DNA from: Myroides profundi
GTDB taxonomy: Bacteria; Bacteroidota; Bacteroidia; Flavobacteriales; Flavobacteriaceae
NCBI RefSeq assembly: GCF_000833025.1
Contig: NZ_CP010817.1
Coordinates: 1,860,001-1,924,000 of the forward strand
Length of the DNA: 64,000 nucleotides
Direction: 5' to 3'
Part shown: positions 34,216-43,012 of the stretch, piece by piece
Position numbering within the stretch: position 1 is the stretch's first letter
Layout: the number at the start of each line of letters is the position of its first letter
Translations under genes and position numbers: made by a program
Notes under the pieces: generated by a model
The model's database searches: none
What the model was told of the DNA's origin: nothing
Seen by the model: the letters and a program-made list of their open reading frames with translations, nothing else

Positions 34216-35079
34216 TTACGCTTGTAATATGTTTGAGTAGCGAATAATAGGATTATATCCGTTACTTTCAAATTTTTTGTACTTTGTGATTAATGACTCA
34301 GTAGACTTAAAACCACATACATCAGCAATCTCCTCAAATGAATTCTTCGTAAAGAATACAAGTTCCAAACTCTGTAAGTACTTTCTCTTATCATAAAAGG
34401 TAAGATACTCCTCTCCAAAGAAATAGATGAAATCATTATTAAAATCTACACTAGAGATACTCTTCTTATCTAGGGCATCTTTTAGAGCCTGTGGTGTTGT
34501 TACTTTACTTAACGCTAATTCTCTATAAAGCTTTACATACTTAGCCTTGTCTTTCATATAGAAATCTACTTCTAATAAAGAATCAATACGTTCATTACGA
34601 ATGTTTAAGTAGAATAAGTTTAGTATAAATTCTCCTGTCTTAGAATCTTTAAATAAAGTTCCTCCTAAGCCACATAGTCTATTCTCTCTATTCAGACAAT
34701 TAAACTTAATGTAATGATAGGTGTCTTCGCTCAGTCCTTTAGTTAAAAAAGGAAGATCACCTAGTACTACTTTTAAAATCTGCTGTTGAACTTTAGGTTC
34801 AAACTTGTCAAAATTAATATCTCTTACTTGTTTAAAATTTTTATCTAATACTAATGAGAAGGCTTCTGCATATTGGACATTATCTTTCTCTTGTTGTATA
34901 GTCGCATAGTTTAAGTGAACTAATGACTTATACAGTGTAGTTGTCATAGAATCAAAATAATTGTAATGAAATCGTTGCCAAGCTAGAGAATGCTTGTTCG
35001 TTTTAATGTTGAGGTTAGTAAATTTCTCTACGAATACCCCCAGGACATCTGAGAGTTCTTCAAATAATTCAAGTGTCAT
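34216..35079 (-). CDS. Unknown protein with AraC-like C-terminal helix-turn-helix
   Basis: A 287-residue cytoplasmic protein. Its C-terminal 60 residues contain SFEEIADVCGFKSTESLITKYKKF, which fits the second half of an AraC-family HTH. A first HTH half is not clear. The N-terminal 220 residues match no family I recognise. It may be a divergent AraC-type regulator. It is monocistronic. Confidence 0.6.
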   Translation of the reverse strand: MTLELFEELSDVLGVFVEKFTNLNIKTNKHSLAWQRFHYNYFDSMTTTLYKSLVHLNYATIQQEKDNVQYAEAFSLVLDKNFKQVRDINFDKFEPKVQQQILKVVLGDLPFLTKGLSEDTYHYIKFNCLNRENRLCGLGGTLFKDSKTGEFILNLFYLNIRNERIDSLLEVDFYMKDKAKYVKLYRELALSKVTTPQALKDALDKKSISSVDFNNDFIYFFGEEYLTFYDKRKYLQSLELVFFTKNSFEEIADVCGFKSTESLITKYKKFESNGYNPIIRYSNILQA

Positions 35080-35455
35080 AATAAGTTGTTTGATTAGTTA
35101 GGTTTTGTTAAGGACAATTTATATAATTTTTCTATAAAAACAAACAAGAATATTTTAATTTAAGTATTTATTCCTGTGTTAAAATTGTAAATAGCTAAAT
35201 AATTTCGGTATACTGTTGCATTATAATCAATGTGGGTCAAGTGCCTAAAGTCTGTATAACCGTGGTGTTTAGAAGGATTTAGTATTAAAATTGAAAACAA
35301 AAATGGGGAGAAATGAAAGATGTTTTTTTACATTATCTTTGTCTATAAAAAGTTCTGTAAAAATGAAAAAACTTTCTAAAAACAGGGATTTAAGTTCTTA
35401 TTATAAAGCTTTTTTTAGACTATGAACGATTGGTAAAGTAAAGAAAAGGTAACTT

Positions 35456-35521
35456 TTGTTCTTAGGACTACTGCTTTTAGTAGTATATGGATGTAAAAAT
35501 AAGAGTAGAGTTACCTCTTAG
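35456..35521 (+). pseudogene. Lipoprotein signal-peptide remnant or very small lipoprotein
   Basis: A TTG-initiated frame of 21 codons encodes LGLLLLVVYGC followed by KNKSRVTS and a stop, an obvious lipobox. A separate ATG frame at 35363 (MKKLSKN) lies 90 bp upstream behind a good -7 box. The simplest reading is a lipoprotein gene truncated and frameshifted after its signal peptide. A genuine tiny lipoprotein cannot be excluded. Confidence 0.35.
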
Positions 35522-35624
35522 TAGAGTTGTGGTTAATCCTAAATATAGGATGGTGTATGTGCCGTTATAGTTGGACGAGACATCTCTCATTTGACTTGAG
35601 TCTGTTGTAAGTCCGTTATGAGTG

Positions 35625-35668
35625 CGTAGTGAGTCCGTTAAAACAAACATTATTACGGATTCACTACG
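35625..35668. repeat. Intergenic hairpin with direct repeats
   Basis: CGTAGTGAGTCCGT and ACGGATTCACTACG form a 14-bp stem with one mismatch and a 16-nt loop. AGTCCGTTA also occurs twice in direct orientation (35610-35618 and 35632-35640). Confidence 0.5.
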
Positions 35669-35750
35669 GAAATATTATGCTAAGAAGATAGCAGGATTAG
35701 CAATCTTAGTGCTAAGAGGTAGCAATGAGTATAGAAGATATACTAAGTGG

Positions 35751-36245
35751 TTACTTTTTAATGTAGTTCATTTGTTTACTAAACCATTGTTCTCCGTTCG
35801 GTAGATCAAAACTTCTCATAGGAACATCAGCAAAGGTAAAGCCTATTTTTTCATAACATTTAATAGCTCCAATATTCCAATCAAATACATTAAGGATAAC
35901 AGAATCACTTTGAATGTCATTTAGACAATAATCTACAAAGGCTTGCATCATCTTTTGTCCATATCCTTTTCCTCTATTGTTTCGATCACCTACTACTATA
36001 CGAGCTAGTTTAGTAGCATTATTCTCCATTAAAATAATTTCACCTACTCCAATTGTAGTCTCATTATCACTATCGATTGCTTTAAAGAATAAAGAATTTT
36101 CGACTTTTAAGAATTGTTCGACTTGATCCTCTGTTAGAGGGTAAGTAAATGCAGTTCCTCCAAATTGAAGTAGTTCTTCTTCCGTAAAATTCCAATCTAT
36201 AATTAATGGAATATCAGTTTTCGTAAATGGTTTTATTATAATCAT
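35751..36245 (-). CDS. GNAT-family N-acetyltransferase
   Basis: A 164-residue single GNAT domain. The acetyl-CoA loop is RNNRGKGYGQKMM; DSVILNVFDWNIGAIKCYEKIGF is the typical C-terminal half. The acceptor is unknown. It is transcribed alone, divergent from aroC. Confidence 0.85.
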   Translation of the reverse strand: MIIIKPFTKTDIPLIIDWNFTEEELLQFGGTAFTYPLTEDQVEQFLKVENSLFFKAIDSDNETTIGVGEIILMENNATKLARIVVGDRNNRGKGYGQKMMQAFVDYCLNDIQSDSVILNVFDWNIGAIKCYEKIGFTFADVPMRSFDLPNGEQWFSKQMNYIKK

Positions 36246-36423
36246 ATTATTAATTTGATTTACAAATATACTGATATATGATAAAATGGAGAGGGGGAGT
36301 TAGAATATAAAAGAAATAGAATCAGCGTTAGCGGTAGGAATAGAATGGCATTTGTCAAAAAATATCCAAAATAACAAGGTGCAAAACTTAGAAAAGTAGT
36401 AAACTTGTATAAAATACATTAAT

Positions 36424-37491
36424 ATGGCAGGTAATACTTATGGCAATAGATTTAGAGTAACTACTTTCGGTGAATCTCATGGAGTAGCGATCGGTGGTAT
36501 TATAGACGGTTGTCCAGCAGGAATAGAGTTAGATTTAGAACAAATCCAGTTGGAATTAGACAGACGTAAACCAGGTCAATCTAAGATAGTTACACAGCGA
36601 AAAGAAGCAGATGAAGTAAAGTTTCTTTCAGGAATATTTGAAGGGAAGACAACAGGTACTCCTATTGGTTTTGTAATTGAAAATACAAATTCAAAATCAA
36701 AGGATTATGATCATATCAAAGATATTTATCGTCCAAGCCATGCAGATTATGTATATGATGAAAAATATGGACATCGTGACCACAGAGGAGGTGGGCGTAG
36801 TTCTGCTCGTGAGACTGCCAGTAGAGTAGTAGCGGGAGCAATAGCAAAGCAAGTATTAAAAGAAATAAAAATAACAGCTTATGTATCTTCAGTAGGAGAT
36901 ATTGCTGTTGAGAAAAAATACAGTGAATTAGATTTTAACGAGATAGAGAACAATCCTGTTCGTTGTGCTGATCCTATTAAAGCAGTAGAGATGGAGACTT
37001 TAATTAAGGAAGTCAAAAAAGATGGGGATTCTATAGGAGGAACTATTATATGCGTGGTACAGAATGTGCCTGTAGGATTAGGAGAACCTGTGTTTGACCG
37101 ACTTGATGCTGATTTGGCTAAAGCTATGCTAGGGATCAATGCTGTTAAAGGAGTAGAGTTTGGTCGTGGTTTTGAAGGGACAAAGATGAGAGGTAGCCAA
37201 CATAATGATTCTATTCTTCCTGATGGCTCTACAACAACAAATAATGCAGGAGGAATCGTAGGAGGTATAAGTAACGGAATGGATATCTATTTCAAAGTTG
37301 CTTTTAAACCAACAGCTACTTTAATGAAAGATCAACAATCCATCAATACCGCACATGAAGTGGTGACTGTACAAGGGAAAGGAAGACATGACGCGTGTGT
37401 ATTACCACGTGCAGTACCTATTGTGGAAGCGATGACTGCAATTACTCTTCTAGATTTTTATATTGAACAGTTTGGATTCAAAAGAAAATAG
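36424..37491 (+). CDS. aroC: Chorismate synthase
   Basis: A 355-residue enzyme matching AroC throughout: [18 protein letters not shown] near the start, [20 protein letters not shown] in the middle and [18 protein letters not shown] at the end. It converts 5-enolpyruvylshikimate-3-phosphate to chorismate using reduced FMN, the last step of the shikimate pathway. It is monocistronic and ends 3 bp from the convergent histidine kinase gene, with no room for a terminator between them. Confidence 0.97.
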   Translation: MAGNTYGNRFRVTTFGESHGVAIGGIIDGCPAGIELDLEQIQLELDRRKPGQSKIVTQRKEADEVKFLSGIFEGKTTGTPIGFVIENTNSKSKDYDHIKDIYRPSHADYVYDEKYGHRDHRGGGRSSARETASRVVAGAIAKQVLKEIKITAYVSSVGDIAVEKKYSELDFNEIENNPVRCADPIKAVEMETLIKEVKKDGDSIGGTIICVVQNVPVGLGEPVFDRLDADLAKAMLGINAVKGVEFGRGFEGTKMRGSQHNDSILPDGSTTTNNAGGIVGGISNGMDIYFKVAFKPTATLMKDQQSINTAHEVVTVQGKGRHDACVLPRAVPIVEAMTAITLLDFYIEQFGFKRK

Positions 37492-37494
37492 ACT

Positions 37495-38844
37495 TTAAAA
37501 AATTAAAGAAATAACTGTTCCTTGTTCTAACTGAGAAGTAATATCAAATTGAATACGATGTTGCTCAAAGATAATAGTAGCAAGGGACAGTCCTATACCA
37601 CTACCTTTAATTTCGCCTACATTCTTTCCTCTATAGAATGTTTGTTTTATAAAAGCTAATTCTTCTTCAGATATACCCTTTCCTTGATCTTCTACACTTA
37701 ACTTAAGTCTGTTATTTTGAAGAGACAGATCTATCGTAATAGGCTTGCTATTAGAGTATTTTACAGCATTTTCGACAATATTGTATAAGGCTAGATGGAT
37801 TAGCGTTTCATTACCTTTATATTCTAGTTTAGTGAAGTCATTTACATTGATATTGATTTGTAATGTGGTCTGTAGCTCTGTTAACTTATCTTGTAGTGCT
37901 TCATATATATTCCAGATTATCTCGTCTATTCTAAATAGACTAGCATCTTTCTCTGTGTTTTTTAATCCTGATAATAAAAGAAGGTTACTTAAGATATTCT
38001 CTATTTTGTAAACATTTTTTAAAGCTTCTTTGACTACTTGATTATATTCTTCAGGAGAACGTTCTTTCTGAGCAAAAACCTCTAGGTTACCACTGATAGC
38101 TGTAAGGGGAGTCTTAAACTCATGAGAAACATAGTTAATAAAGTTCTTTTGAATCAAGAATGTTTCAGATAGCCTTATTAATAGGTTGTTATAAGTAGAG
38201 ATTAATTCTTCTAATTCATCATTTGTTTTTGGTACTTCTATCCCGTTTTCTAGATTAGAGTAGTTTACTTCATTTACCTGTTGAACGATATTCTTAAGAG
38301 GCTTATAGGCAATATTAGAGATGTATTTACTTAAGAAATAAATGGCTAGTAATCCTCCTACAAGTACAATGCATAGGATAAGAATAAGGCTTTTCATCTG
38401 ATTCATAAAGTCAGCTGTAGACTCTCTCGTATAGACTACAAAATCCCCTTGATTATCAGGGTAATATATTCCGTAATAGAAAAAGTCATTTGCTTTAAAT
38501 CGATGTGATTTATCTGTTCTCGTTTTGCTTAAAATAGCGTTTGTCAGTACAGGATCATTAACTAGAGCTCCATAGGATAACTGATTACTAAAGTTATATA
38601 CAGCTACATTTTTAGACTGAATAGTAGCTCTAAACTCTTCTTTTACAACAGAATGCTCTGTATGAGATAGCTCGTCTTGTTCTAAGTAATATATTGCAGA
38701 TAGGAGAGTAGTATTCTTCAGATTGTTAAACACAGACTCTTGTGTCTTAGAGAAGTAAGCTAAGAATATAATAAGTGATGCAATAAAAAATACTATACCG
38801 AATACTATAGTACTGTATGTGGTAAGACGAGTGCGTAAATTCAT
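37495..38844 (-). CDS. Sensor histidine kinase (OmpR-partner type)
   Basis: A 449-residue kinase. It has two membrane helices (about 9-31 and 150-172) flanking a periplasmic sensor of about 120 residues, then HAMP, a HisKA box with NYVSHEFKTPLTAISGN and an ATPase domain with NIVENAVKYSN, DQGKGIS and GSGIGLSLATI. It starts 1 bp after the response regulator stop and is the last gene of the apparent hutI-hutG-regulator-kinase operon. Because the pair is co-transcribed with histidine degradation genes it may sense a related nutrient, but two-component genes can also be passengers. Confidence 0.93.
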   Translation of the reverse strand: MNLRTRLTTYSTIVFGIVFFIASLIIFLAYFSKTQESVFNNLKNTTLLSAIYYLEQDELSHTEHSVVKEEFRATIQSKNVAVYNFSNQLSYGALVNDPVLTNAILSKTRTDKSHRFKANDFFYYGIYYPDNQGDFVVYTRESTADFMNQMKSLILILCIVLVGGLLAIYFLSKYISNIAYKPLKNIVQQVNEVNYSNLENGIEVPKTNDELEELISTYNNLLIRLSETFLIQKNFINYVSHEFKTPLTAISGNLEVFAQKERSPEEYNQVVKEALKNVYKIENILSNLLLLSGLKNTEKDASLFRIDEIIWNIYEALQDKLTELQTTLQININVNDFTKLEYKGNETLIHLALYNIVENAVKYSNSKPITIDLSLQNNRLKLSVEDQGKGISEEELAFIKQTFYRGKNVGEIKGSGIGLSLATIIFEQHRIQFDITSQLEQGTVISLIF

Positions 38845-38845
38845 A

Positions 38846-39520
38846 TTATTCTTGTAGCATATAGCCAGTTCCTTTTATGGTGTGTATCATTTTTACTTTA
38901 GATTCATCTATTTTACTTCTGAGGTAAGATATATAGACATCTACTACATTAGTATTGGTATCAAATTGTATTCCCCATACACGTTCTAGAATCTGCATCC
39001 TAGAGACTACGCGATCTTTATTTTCTAATAAGAAAAGTAATAATTTGTATTCTCTAGGAGACAGGTCTATTGTTTTACCTCCTTGTGTAACTAGGTGTTT
39101 CTCAGGGTCTAGTTTTAGGTCACTACAGATGTAAATATGGTCTTTCTTTTCGTAGTTAAATTTAGTTCGTCTTGTCAAAGCATTAATTCTCGATAGTAAT
39201 TCGCTAAAGTGAAATGGCTTCGTTAGATAGTCATCTGCGCCACTGTCTAGAGCAGATATCTTATCAGTGGTTTCGCTTAGAGCACTTAATATCAGTATAG
39301 GGGTATAGTTCTTTTTAAAACGAATCATTTTGGTCAACTGAATACCATCTATACCTGGAAGCATAATATCCATCAAGATAAGATCCCAATCGGCATTAAG
39401 AATAAAATCTCTTGCCTCTTCTCCAGAAGCAGCAAGTTGTACTTGCATACCATTTTCTTTTAAACCTTTGACGATAAAATCGCTAATGCGAGAATCGTCT
39501 TCGACAAGTAATATATTCAA
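38846..39520 (-). CDS. OmpR/PhoB-family response regulator
   Basis: A 224-residue protein. The receiver domain has D51 in LILMDIMLPG and K101 in YLTKPFHF; the winged-helix output domain ends in MIHTIKGTGYML. It starts 2 bp after the hutG stop and 1 bp before the kinase gene, so it is surely co-transcribed with the kinase and very probably with hutIG. Confidence 0.94.
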   Translation of the reverse strand: MNILLVEDDSRISDFIVKGLKENGMQVQLAASGEEARDFILNADWDLILMDIMLPGIDGIQLTKMIRFKKNYTPILILSALSETTDKISALDSGADDYLTKPFHFSELLSRINALTRRTKFNYEKKDHIYICSDLKLDPEKHLVTQGGKTIDLSPREYKLLLFLLENKDRVVSRMQILERVWGIQFDTNTNVVDVYISYLRSKIDESKVKMIHTIKGTGYMLQE

Positions 39521-39522
39521 GA

Positions 39523-40587
39523 TTAAAGTTTTTCTGTATTTGACTTGATAAAATCTGTTACTAAATAAGTGATTAACTTTCCTACAAGATGGCTGTTCTG
39601 TTCGAAATCTAAAGAAGGAGCCCCTTCACAAATGTGAATATATCCTACATTCTTAGATTTAGCAAAGTAGTGAATGAACTGTCTCAGTCTCTCAGCAGAG
39701 AAGCCTGTAGGAGTGATAGCACTACTAGCTACTAGTGGCACAGCATCTAAGTCTATTTCGATACCGTAAGTATTGTTTTCGATATGTCGTTGAGCTGTTA
39801 GCAATTCGGTGTCAAAAGATTTCTCTTTGCGAATGCGTATTTGCTCATAAGTATTATACTTAACGCGGTCCGCATGAAGTTTTATATCCCCAAAAACAGT
39901 CTTAGAAGTATAGTTCTCATGAAGACCGAAGATAAAATAGTTCTTTAAAAAACCTTCTTCGAATGCATAAGAAAACCCGTTACCACTATGTCTTCCTTCT
40001 AGTGGTCTAAAATCTGTATGCGCATCAAAGTTGATTACATTAATCGCTTTGCCTTTTGCTAAGGCAAGTCCTTTAATGTTACCGTAAGCATTATTGTGTC
40101 CACCACCTATAACAATAGGTATCTTGCCTGCTTTTACAATTTTAGCGATGGTATGTGACACTTCTTTATCTATACGAGACACTAATTCGAAGAGTCTTTT
40201 GCGATCTTCTCGATTATTAGGATCTAGTTGTTCTGCTTCTTTTTGCTCTTCACTGAAATCTAAATGGCCAATTAACGTAGTCCAGCTTCCTTTACAGAAT
40301 CTGTTGTGTTGAATATTTAAAAGGCTGTTTAAGAAATTTTGCCAAGCAGAAGAAGTACCTGTACGACCTAGATTCGCTTTTACACCTATATCTTCAGGAA
40401 TACCAATAATAGCATATTTAGCGTCTGTAGCAGCTAATTCGCTATGCCAATTCTCTTCTGATTCTAAAGTGTGAACTCTTTCTCCAAATTTGATTTCTCC
40501 ACTTCTGAATTTGGTCAAGGCAACCAAATCAGTTTTCTTAAATAACACTAGTTTTTGTTTGTTCATAGCTATGTTGTTGTGATGCAA
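39523..40587 (-). CDS. hutG: Formimidoylglutamase (arginase superfamily)
   Basis: A 354-residue ureohydrolase-fold enzyme. Mn-binding motifs are GGGHNN, NFDAHTDFR and EIDLDAV. Adjacent to hutI, it most likely hydrolyses N-formimino-glutamate to glutamate and formamide, the last step of histidine degradation. An internal ATG at 40566 (MNKQKLVLF) is an equally plausible start; no Shine-Dalgarno sequence decides. It lies 18 bp after hutI. Confidence 0.88.
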   Translation of the reverse strand: MHHNNIAMNKQKLVLFKKTDLVALTKFRSGEIKFGERVHTLESEENWHSELAATDAKYAIIGIPEDIGVKANLGRTGTSSAWQNFLNSLLNIQHNRFCKGSWTTLIGHLDFSEEQKEAEQLDPNNREDRKRLFELVSRIDKEVSHTIAKIVKAGKIPIVIGGGHNNAYGNIKGLALAKGKAINVINFDAHTDFRPLEGRHSGNGFSYAFEEGFLKNYFIFGLHENYTSKTVFGDIKLHADRVKYNTYEQIRIRKEKSFDTELLTAQRHIENNTYGIEIDLDAVPLVASSAITPTGFSAERLRQFIHYFAKSKNVGYIHICEGAPSLDFEQNSHLVGKLITYLVTDFIKSNTEKL

Positions 40588-40605
40588 TAGATACTAGGGT
40601 ATCTT

Positions 40606-41847
40606 TTATTTTTGTATTTGTCCATTTAGAATTACCTGGTCTATAAGGTTGGAACCAAAAGCATAAGGTAATTCATAAAATGAATTTAGTGGTTTTGTGA
40701 TAATTAAACTAGCTTTTTTGCCTTTTGTTATACTACCGTACTCTTGTTGTAGTCCCATTGCATAAGCTCCATTTATTGTAGCTGCATTAATTGCTTCTTC
40801 AGGAGTCATTTTCATTTTGATACATGCTGTAGCTACGACAAAGTTCATATTTCCAGACGGTGTAGTACCAGGGTTAGAATCAGAGGCTAAAGCTAGTGGT
40901 AGACCTGCTTCTAACATCTTTCTAGCAGGCGTATAAGGAATAGAGATAAAGAAAGAACATGTAGGCAAGGCTACAGGCATTGTCTTACTGTCTTTTAGGA
41001 TTTCGATATCTTCGTCTGTTACTATTTCTAGGTGATCTACTGATAGCGCACCATTTTTTACACAAGTTTCGATTCCGCCAATAGCTGTAAATTGGTTAAC
41101 GTGAACTTTAGCAATAAGCCCGTGTTCTTGTCCTGCTTTAATGATACGCTCTGTTTCTTCACAAGAGAAATAACCTGTCTCTAAGAAAGCGTCTACATAT
41201 TCTGCTAAGTTTTCTTTAGCAATAGCAGGAATCATTTCATTGACTATAAGATCAATATAACCTTGGTGGTTATCTTTATATTCAGTAGGGAAGGCGTGAG
41301 CCCCTAAGAAAGTTGCTTTAATCGCGATAGGGTAGTTTTCTTTTAGTTTTTTAATCACGCGTAGCATTTTAAGCTCTGCTTCAACAGTAAGACCATATCC
41401 AGATTTAATTTCAACAGCTCCAGTACCTTGACTAATTACTTCTTCTAAACGTTTGCGCGATTGTTCATATAAATCTTCTTCTGAAGTTTCTTGTAGTTTC
41501 TTTGCAGAGTTTAAGATACCACCACCTCTGTTGAAGATCTCTTCATAACTAAGACCATTGATGCGGTCAACGAACTCTAATTCTCTATTACCAGCATAGA
41601 CTAAGTGTGTATGACTATCTACCCATGTAGGTAAGATCGTTTTCCCAGTAGCATCTATTACTTGATCCATTTCATTCTCATTAGGACAAGTGTCCATCGT
41701 ACCATAATCTGCTATCAAGTCGTGTTCAATAAGTAGATATGCATTGTCTAGCTTAGGTAAAGTTGCCATATCAGCTCCTGATACTTTCTCTATAGCTTCA
41801 TTTCTAACTTGTAGTATTTCTTTTATATTCTTAATTAGTGTTTTCAT
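40606..41847 (-). CDS. hutI: Imidazolonepropionase
   Basis: A 413-residue amidohydrolase. DSHTHLVYAG carries the first metal histidines. GGGILNSAKKLQ, EIKSGYGL, VHVNQFTAIGG, SVDHLE and ALASDSNPGT are HutI signatures. It hydrolyses imidazolone-5-propionate to N-formimino-glutamate. It is the first gene of the operon. The promoter region is shared with a divergent CorA gene and contains a 10-bp perfect inverted repeat at 41882-41907 plus a minus-strand -7 box TAAATTTG at 41913-41920. Confidence 0.96.
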   Translation of the reverse strand: MKTLIKNIKEILQVRNEAIEKVSGADMATLPKLDNAYLLIEHDLIADYGTMDTCPNENEMDQVIDATGKTILPTWVDSHTHLVYAGNRELEFVDRINGLSYEEIFNRGGGILNSAKKLQETSEEDLYEQSRKRLEEVISQGTGAVEIKSGYGLTVEAELKMLRVIKKLKENYPIAIKATFLGAHAFPTEYKDNHQGYIDLIVNEMIPAIAKENLAEYVDAFLETGYFSCEETERIIKAGQEHGLIAKVHVNQFTAIGGIETCVKNGALSVDHLEIVTDEDIEILKDSKTMPVALPTCSFFISIPYTPARKMLEAGLPLALASDSNPGTTPSGNMNFVVATACIKMKMTPEEAINAATINGAYAMGLQQEYGSITKGKKASLIITKPLNSFYELPYAFGSNLIDQVILNGQIQK

Positions 41848-41881
41848 ATTTGTTTGAGTTGTTTTTTTAGGCTTATAAATG

Positions 41882-41907
41882 AGATAAAAGTCTAAAAACT
41901 TTTATCT
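41882..41907. promoter_or_regulatory. Inverted repeat in the hutI/corA intergenic region (possible operator)
   Basis: AGATAAAAGT and ACTTTTATCT form a perfect 10-bp dyad with a 6-bp spacer. It lies between the hutI start and its -7 box, so it could be a repressor site or a leader hairpin. Confidence 0.5.
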
Positions 41908-41912
41908 TTAAG

Positions 41913-41920
41913 CAAATTTA
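41913..41920 (-). promoter_or_regulatory. -7 box TAAATTTG for hutI
   Basis: Exact TAnnTTTG match on the minus strand, 66 bp upstream of the hutI start. Confidence 0.45.
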
Positions 41921-41926
41921 CAAAAT

Positions 41927-43012
41927 GTGAGACGAGTTAAATATAAGAAAGCTAGAAAACTTCAACCAAATTCTTTAGAATATGCAGGTTCTTTCCCAGA
42001 AGTACCTATTTCTATGCAATTGTTCATTTATGATGAGAATACGTTCGAGGAGTACAATGATTTAAGTCTGAAGGAAATAGAAGAGATATTGATAGCAGCA
42101 TCTCCTCATGCTATAAAATGGTTTAACTTACATGGACTGCATGATATAGATTTATTAAAAGAAGTAGGTAACTTTTTTCATATAGAGTCTTATATCATGG
42201 CAGAGATTCTAAATTTCTCTAGAAGAACTAGAGTGGAGGAGTTAGATAATACATTATTCTTTAGTGTTAAGGCTATTTTGCCGTATTCTAATGAAGATAT
42301 TTTAGTAGGGATTGAACAGATAAGCTTTATCCTTCAAGAGAATGTACTGTTGTCATTTCAAGAAAAAAGAGGTGCGTTCTTTAATTTGATCAGAGAGCGT
42401 ATTAGAACCAAAACAGGACAAATAAGAAGAAAAGATTCAGGATATCTATTATATGGATTACTAGATTCACTCATGGAGAGTTATTTCGTAACCTTAGACT
42501 TGATAGAAGATAATGTAGAACAAATCCTATTAGAAGCTAGAACTAAATATCACAAGCAAATTCTGGTAAGTATAGAAGAATATACTCAACAACTACAAGA
42601 GGTGAAGAGGGCTATTATACCGCTAAGAGAAGTGTTATACAATCTAAAAACACAACATGATAAAAAGAATGTAGAGTGCCAGATTAGCAGAAGTAGTATT
42701 GTTTTCTTTGATCGATTACAGTATAAAAGCTATGAAATGCTTGATCAAATCGATTATAATTTGAATAAATTAGATAGTGCTACCAACTATTATTTCTCAT
42801 CTCAGAGCAATCGAATGAATGAGATCATGAAGGTATTGACTATTGTCTCTGTAGTCTTTATTCCGCTAACGTTTATCGTTGGAGTATATGGAATGAACTT
42901 TGAGAATATGCCAGAATTAAAAACAGAGAATGGATATTTCTATACTTTATGGGTAATGTTAGGTTTGGTTGTTTTAATGATTACCTATTTTAAATGGAGA
43001 AAATGGTTCTAA
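41927..43012 (+). CDS. CorA-family magnesium/cobalt transporter
   Basis: A 361-residue protein with a long cytoplasmic N-terminal domain, a stalk helix and two C-terminal membrane helices. The invariant pore motif GMN occurs in FIVGVYGMNFENMPE. GTG at 41927 is used because the ATG at 41925 leads straight to a stop. The sequence starts MRRVKYKKARKLQ. It is divergent from hutI. Confidence 0.93.
   Translation: MRRVKYKKARKLQPNSLEYAGSFPEVPISMQLFIYDENTFEEYNDLSLKEIEEILIAASPHAIKWFNLHGLHDIDLLKEVGNFFHIESYIMAEILNFSRRTRVEELDNTLFFSVKAILPYSNEDILVGIEQISFILQENVLLSFQEKRGAFFNLIRERIRTKTGQIRRKDSGYLLYGLLDSLMESYFVTLDLIEDNVEQILLEARTKYHKQILVSIEEYTQQLQEVKRAIIPLREVLYNLKTQHDKKNVECQISRSSIVFFDRLQYKSYEMLDQIDYNLNKLDSATNYYFSSQSNRMNEIMKVLTIVSVVFIPLTFIVGVYGMNFENMPELKTENGYFYTLWVMLGLVVLMITYFKWRKWF

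Larger units (their letters stand above)
35080..35750. other. Long gap with orphan promoter box, lipoprotein-like fragment and hairpin
   Basis: The gap holds a -7 box TATCTTTG at 35334-35341, a 20-codon frame at 35363-35425, a lipoprotein-signal-like frame at 35456-35521, and a hairpin at 35625-35668. No intact gene longer than this was accepted. Confidence 0.45.

Noticed and set aside
35622..35804. 60-codon plus-strand frame
   Set aside because: It runs through the hairpin and into the antisense end of the GNAT gene, with no coding character.
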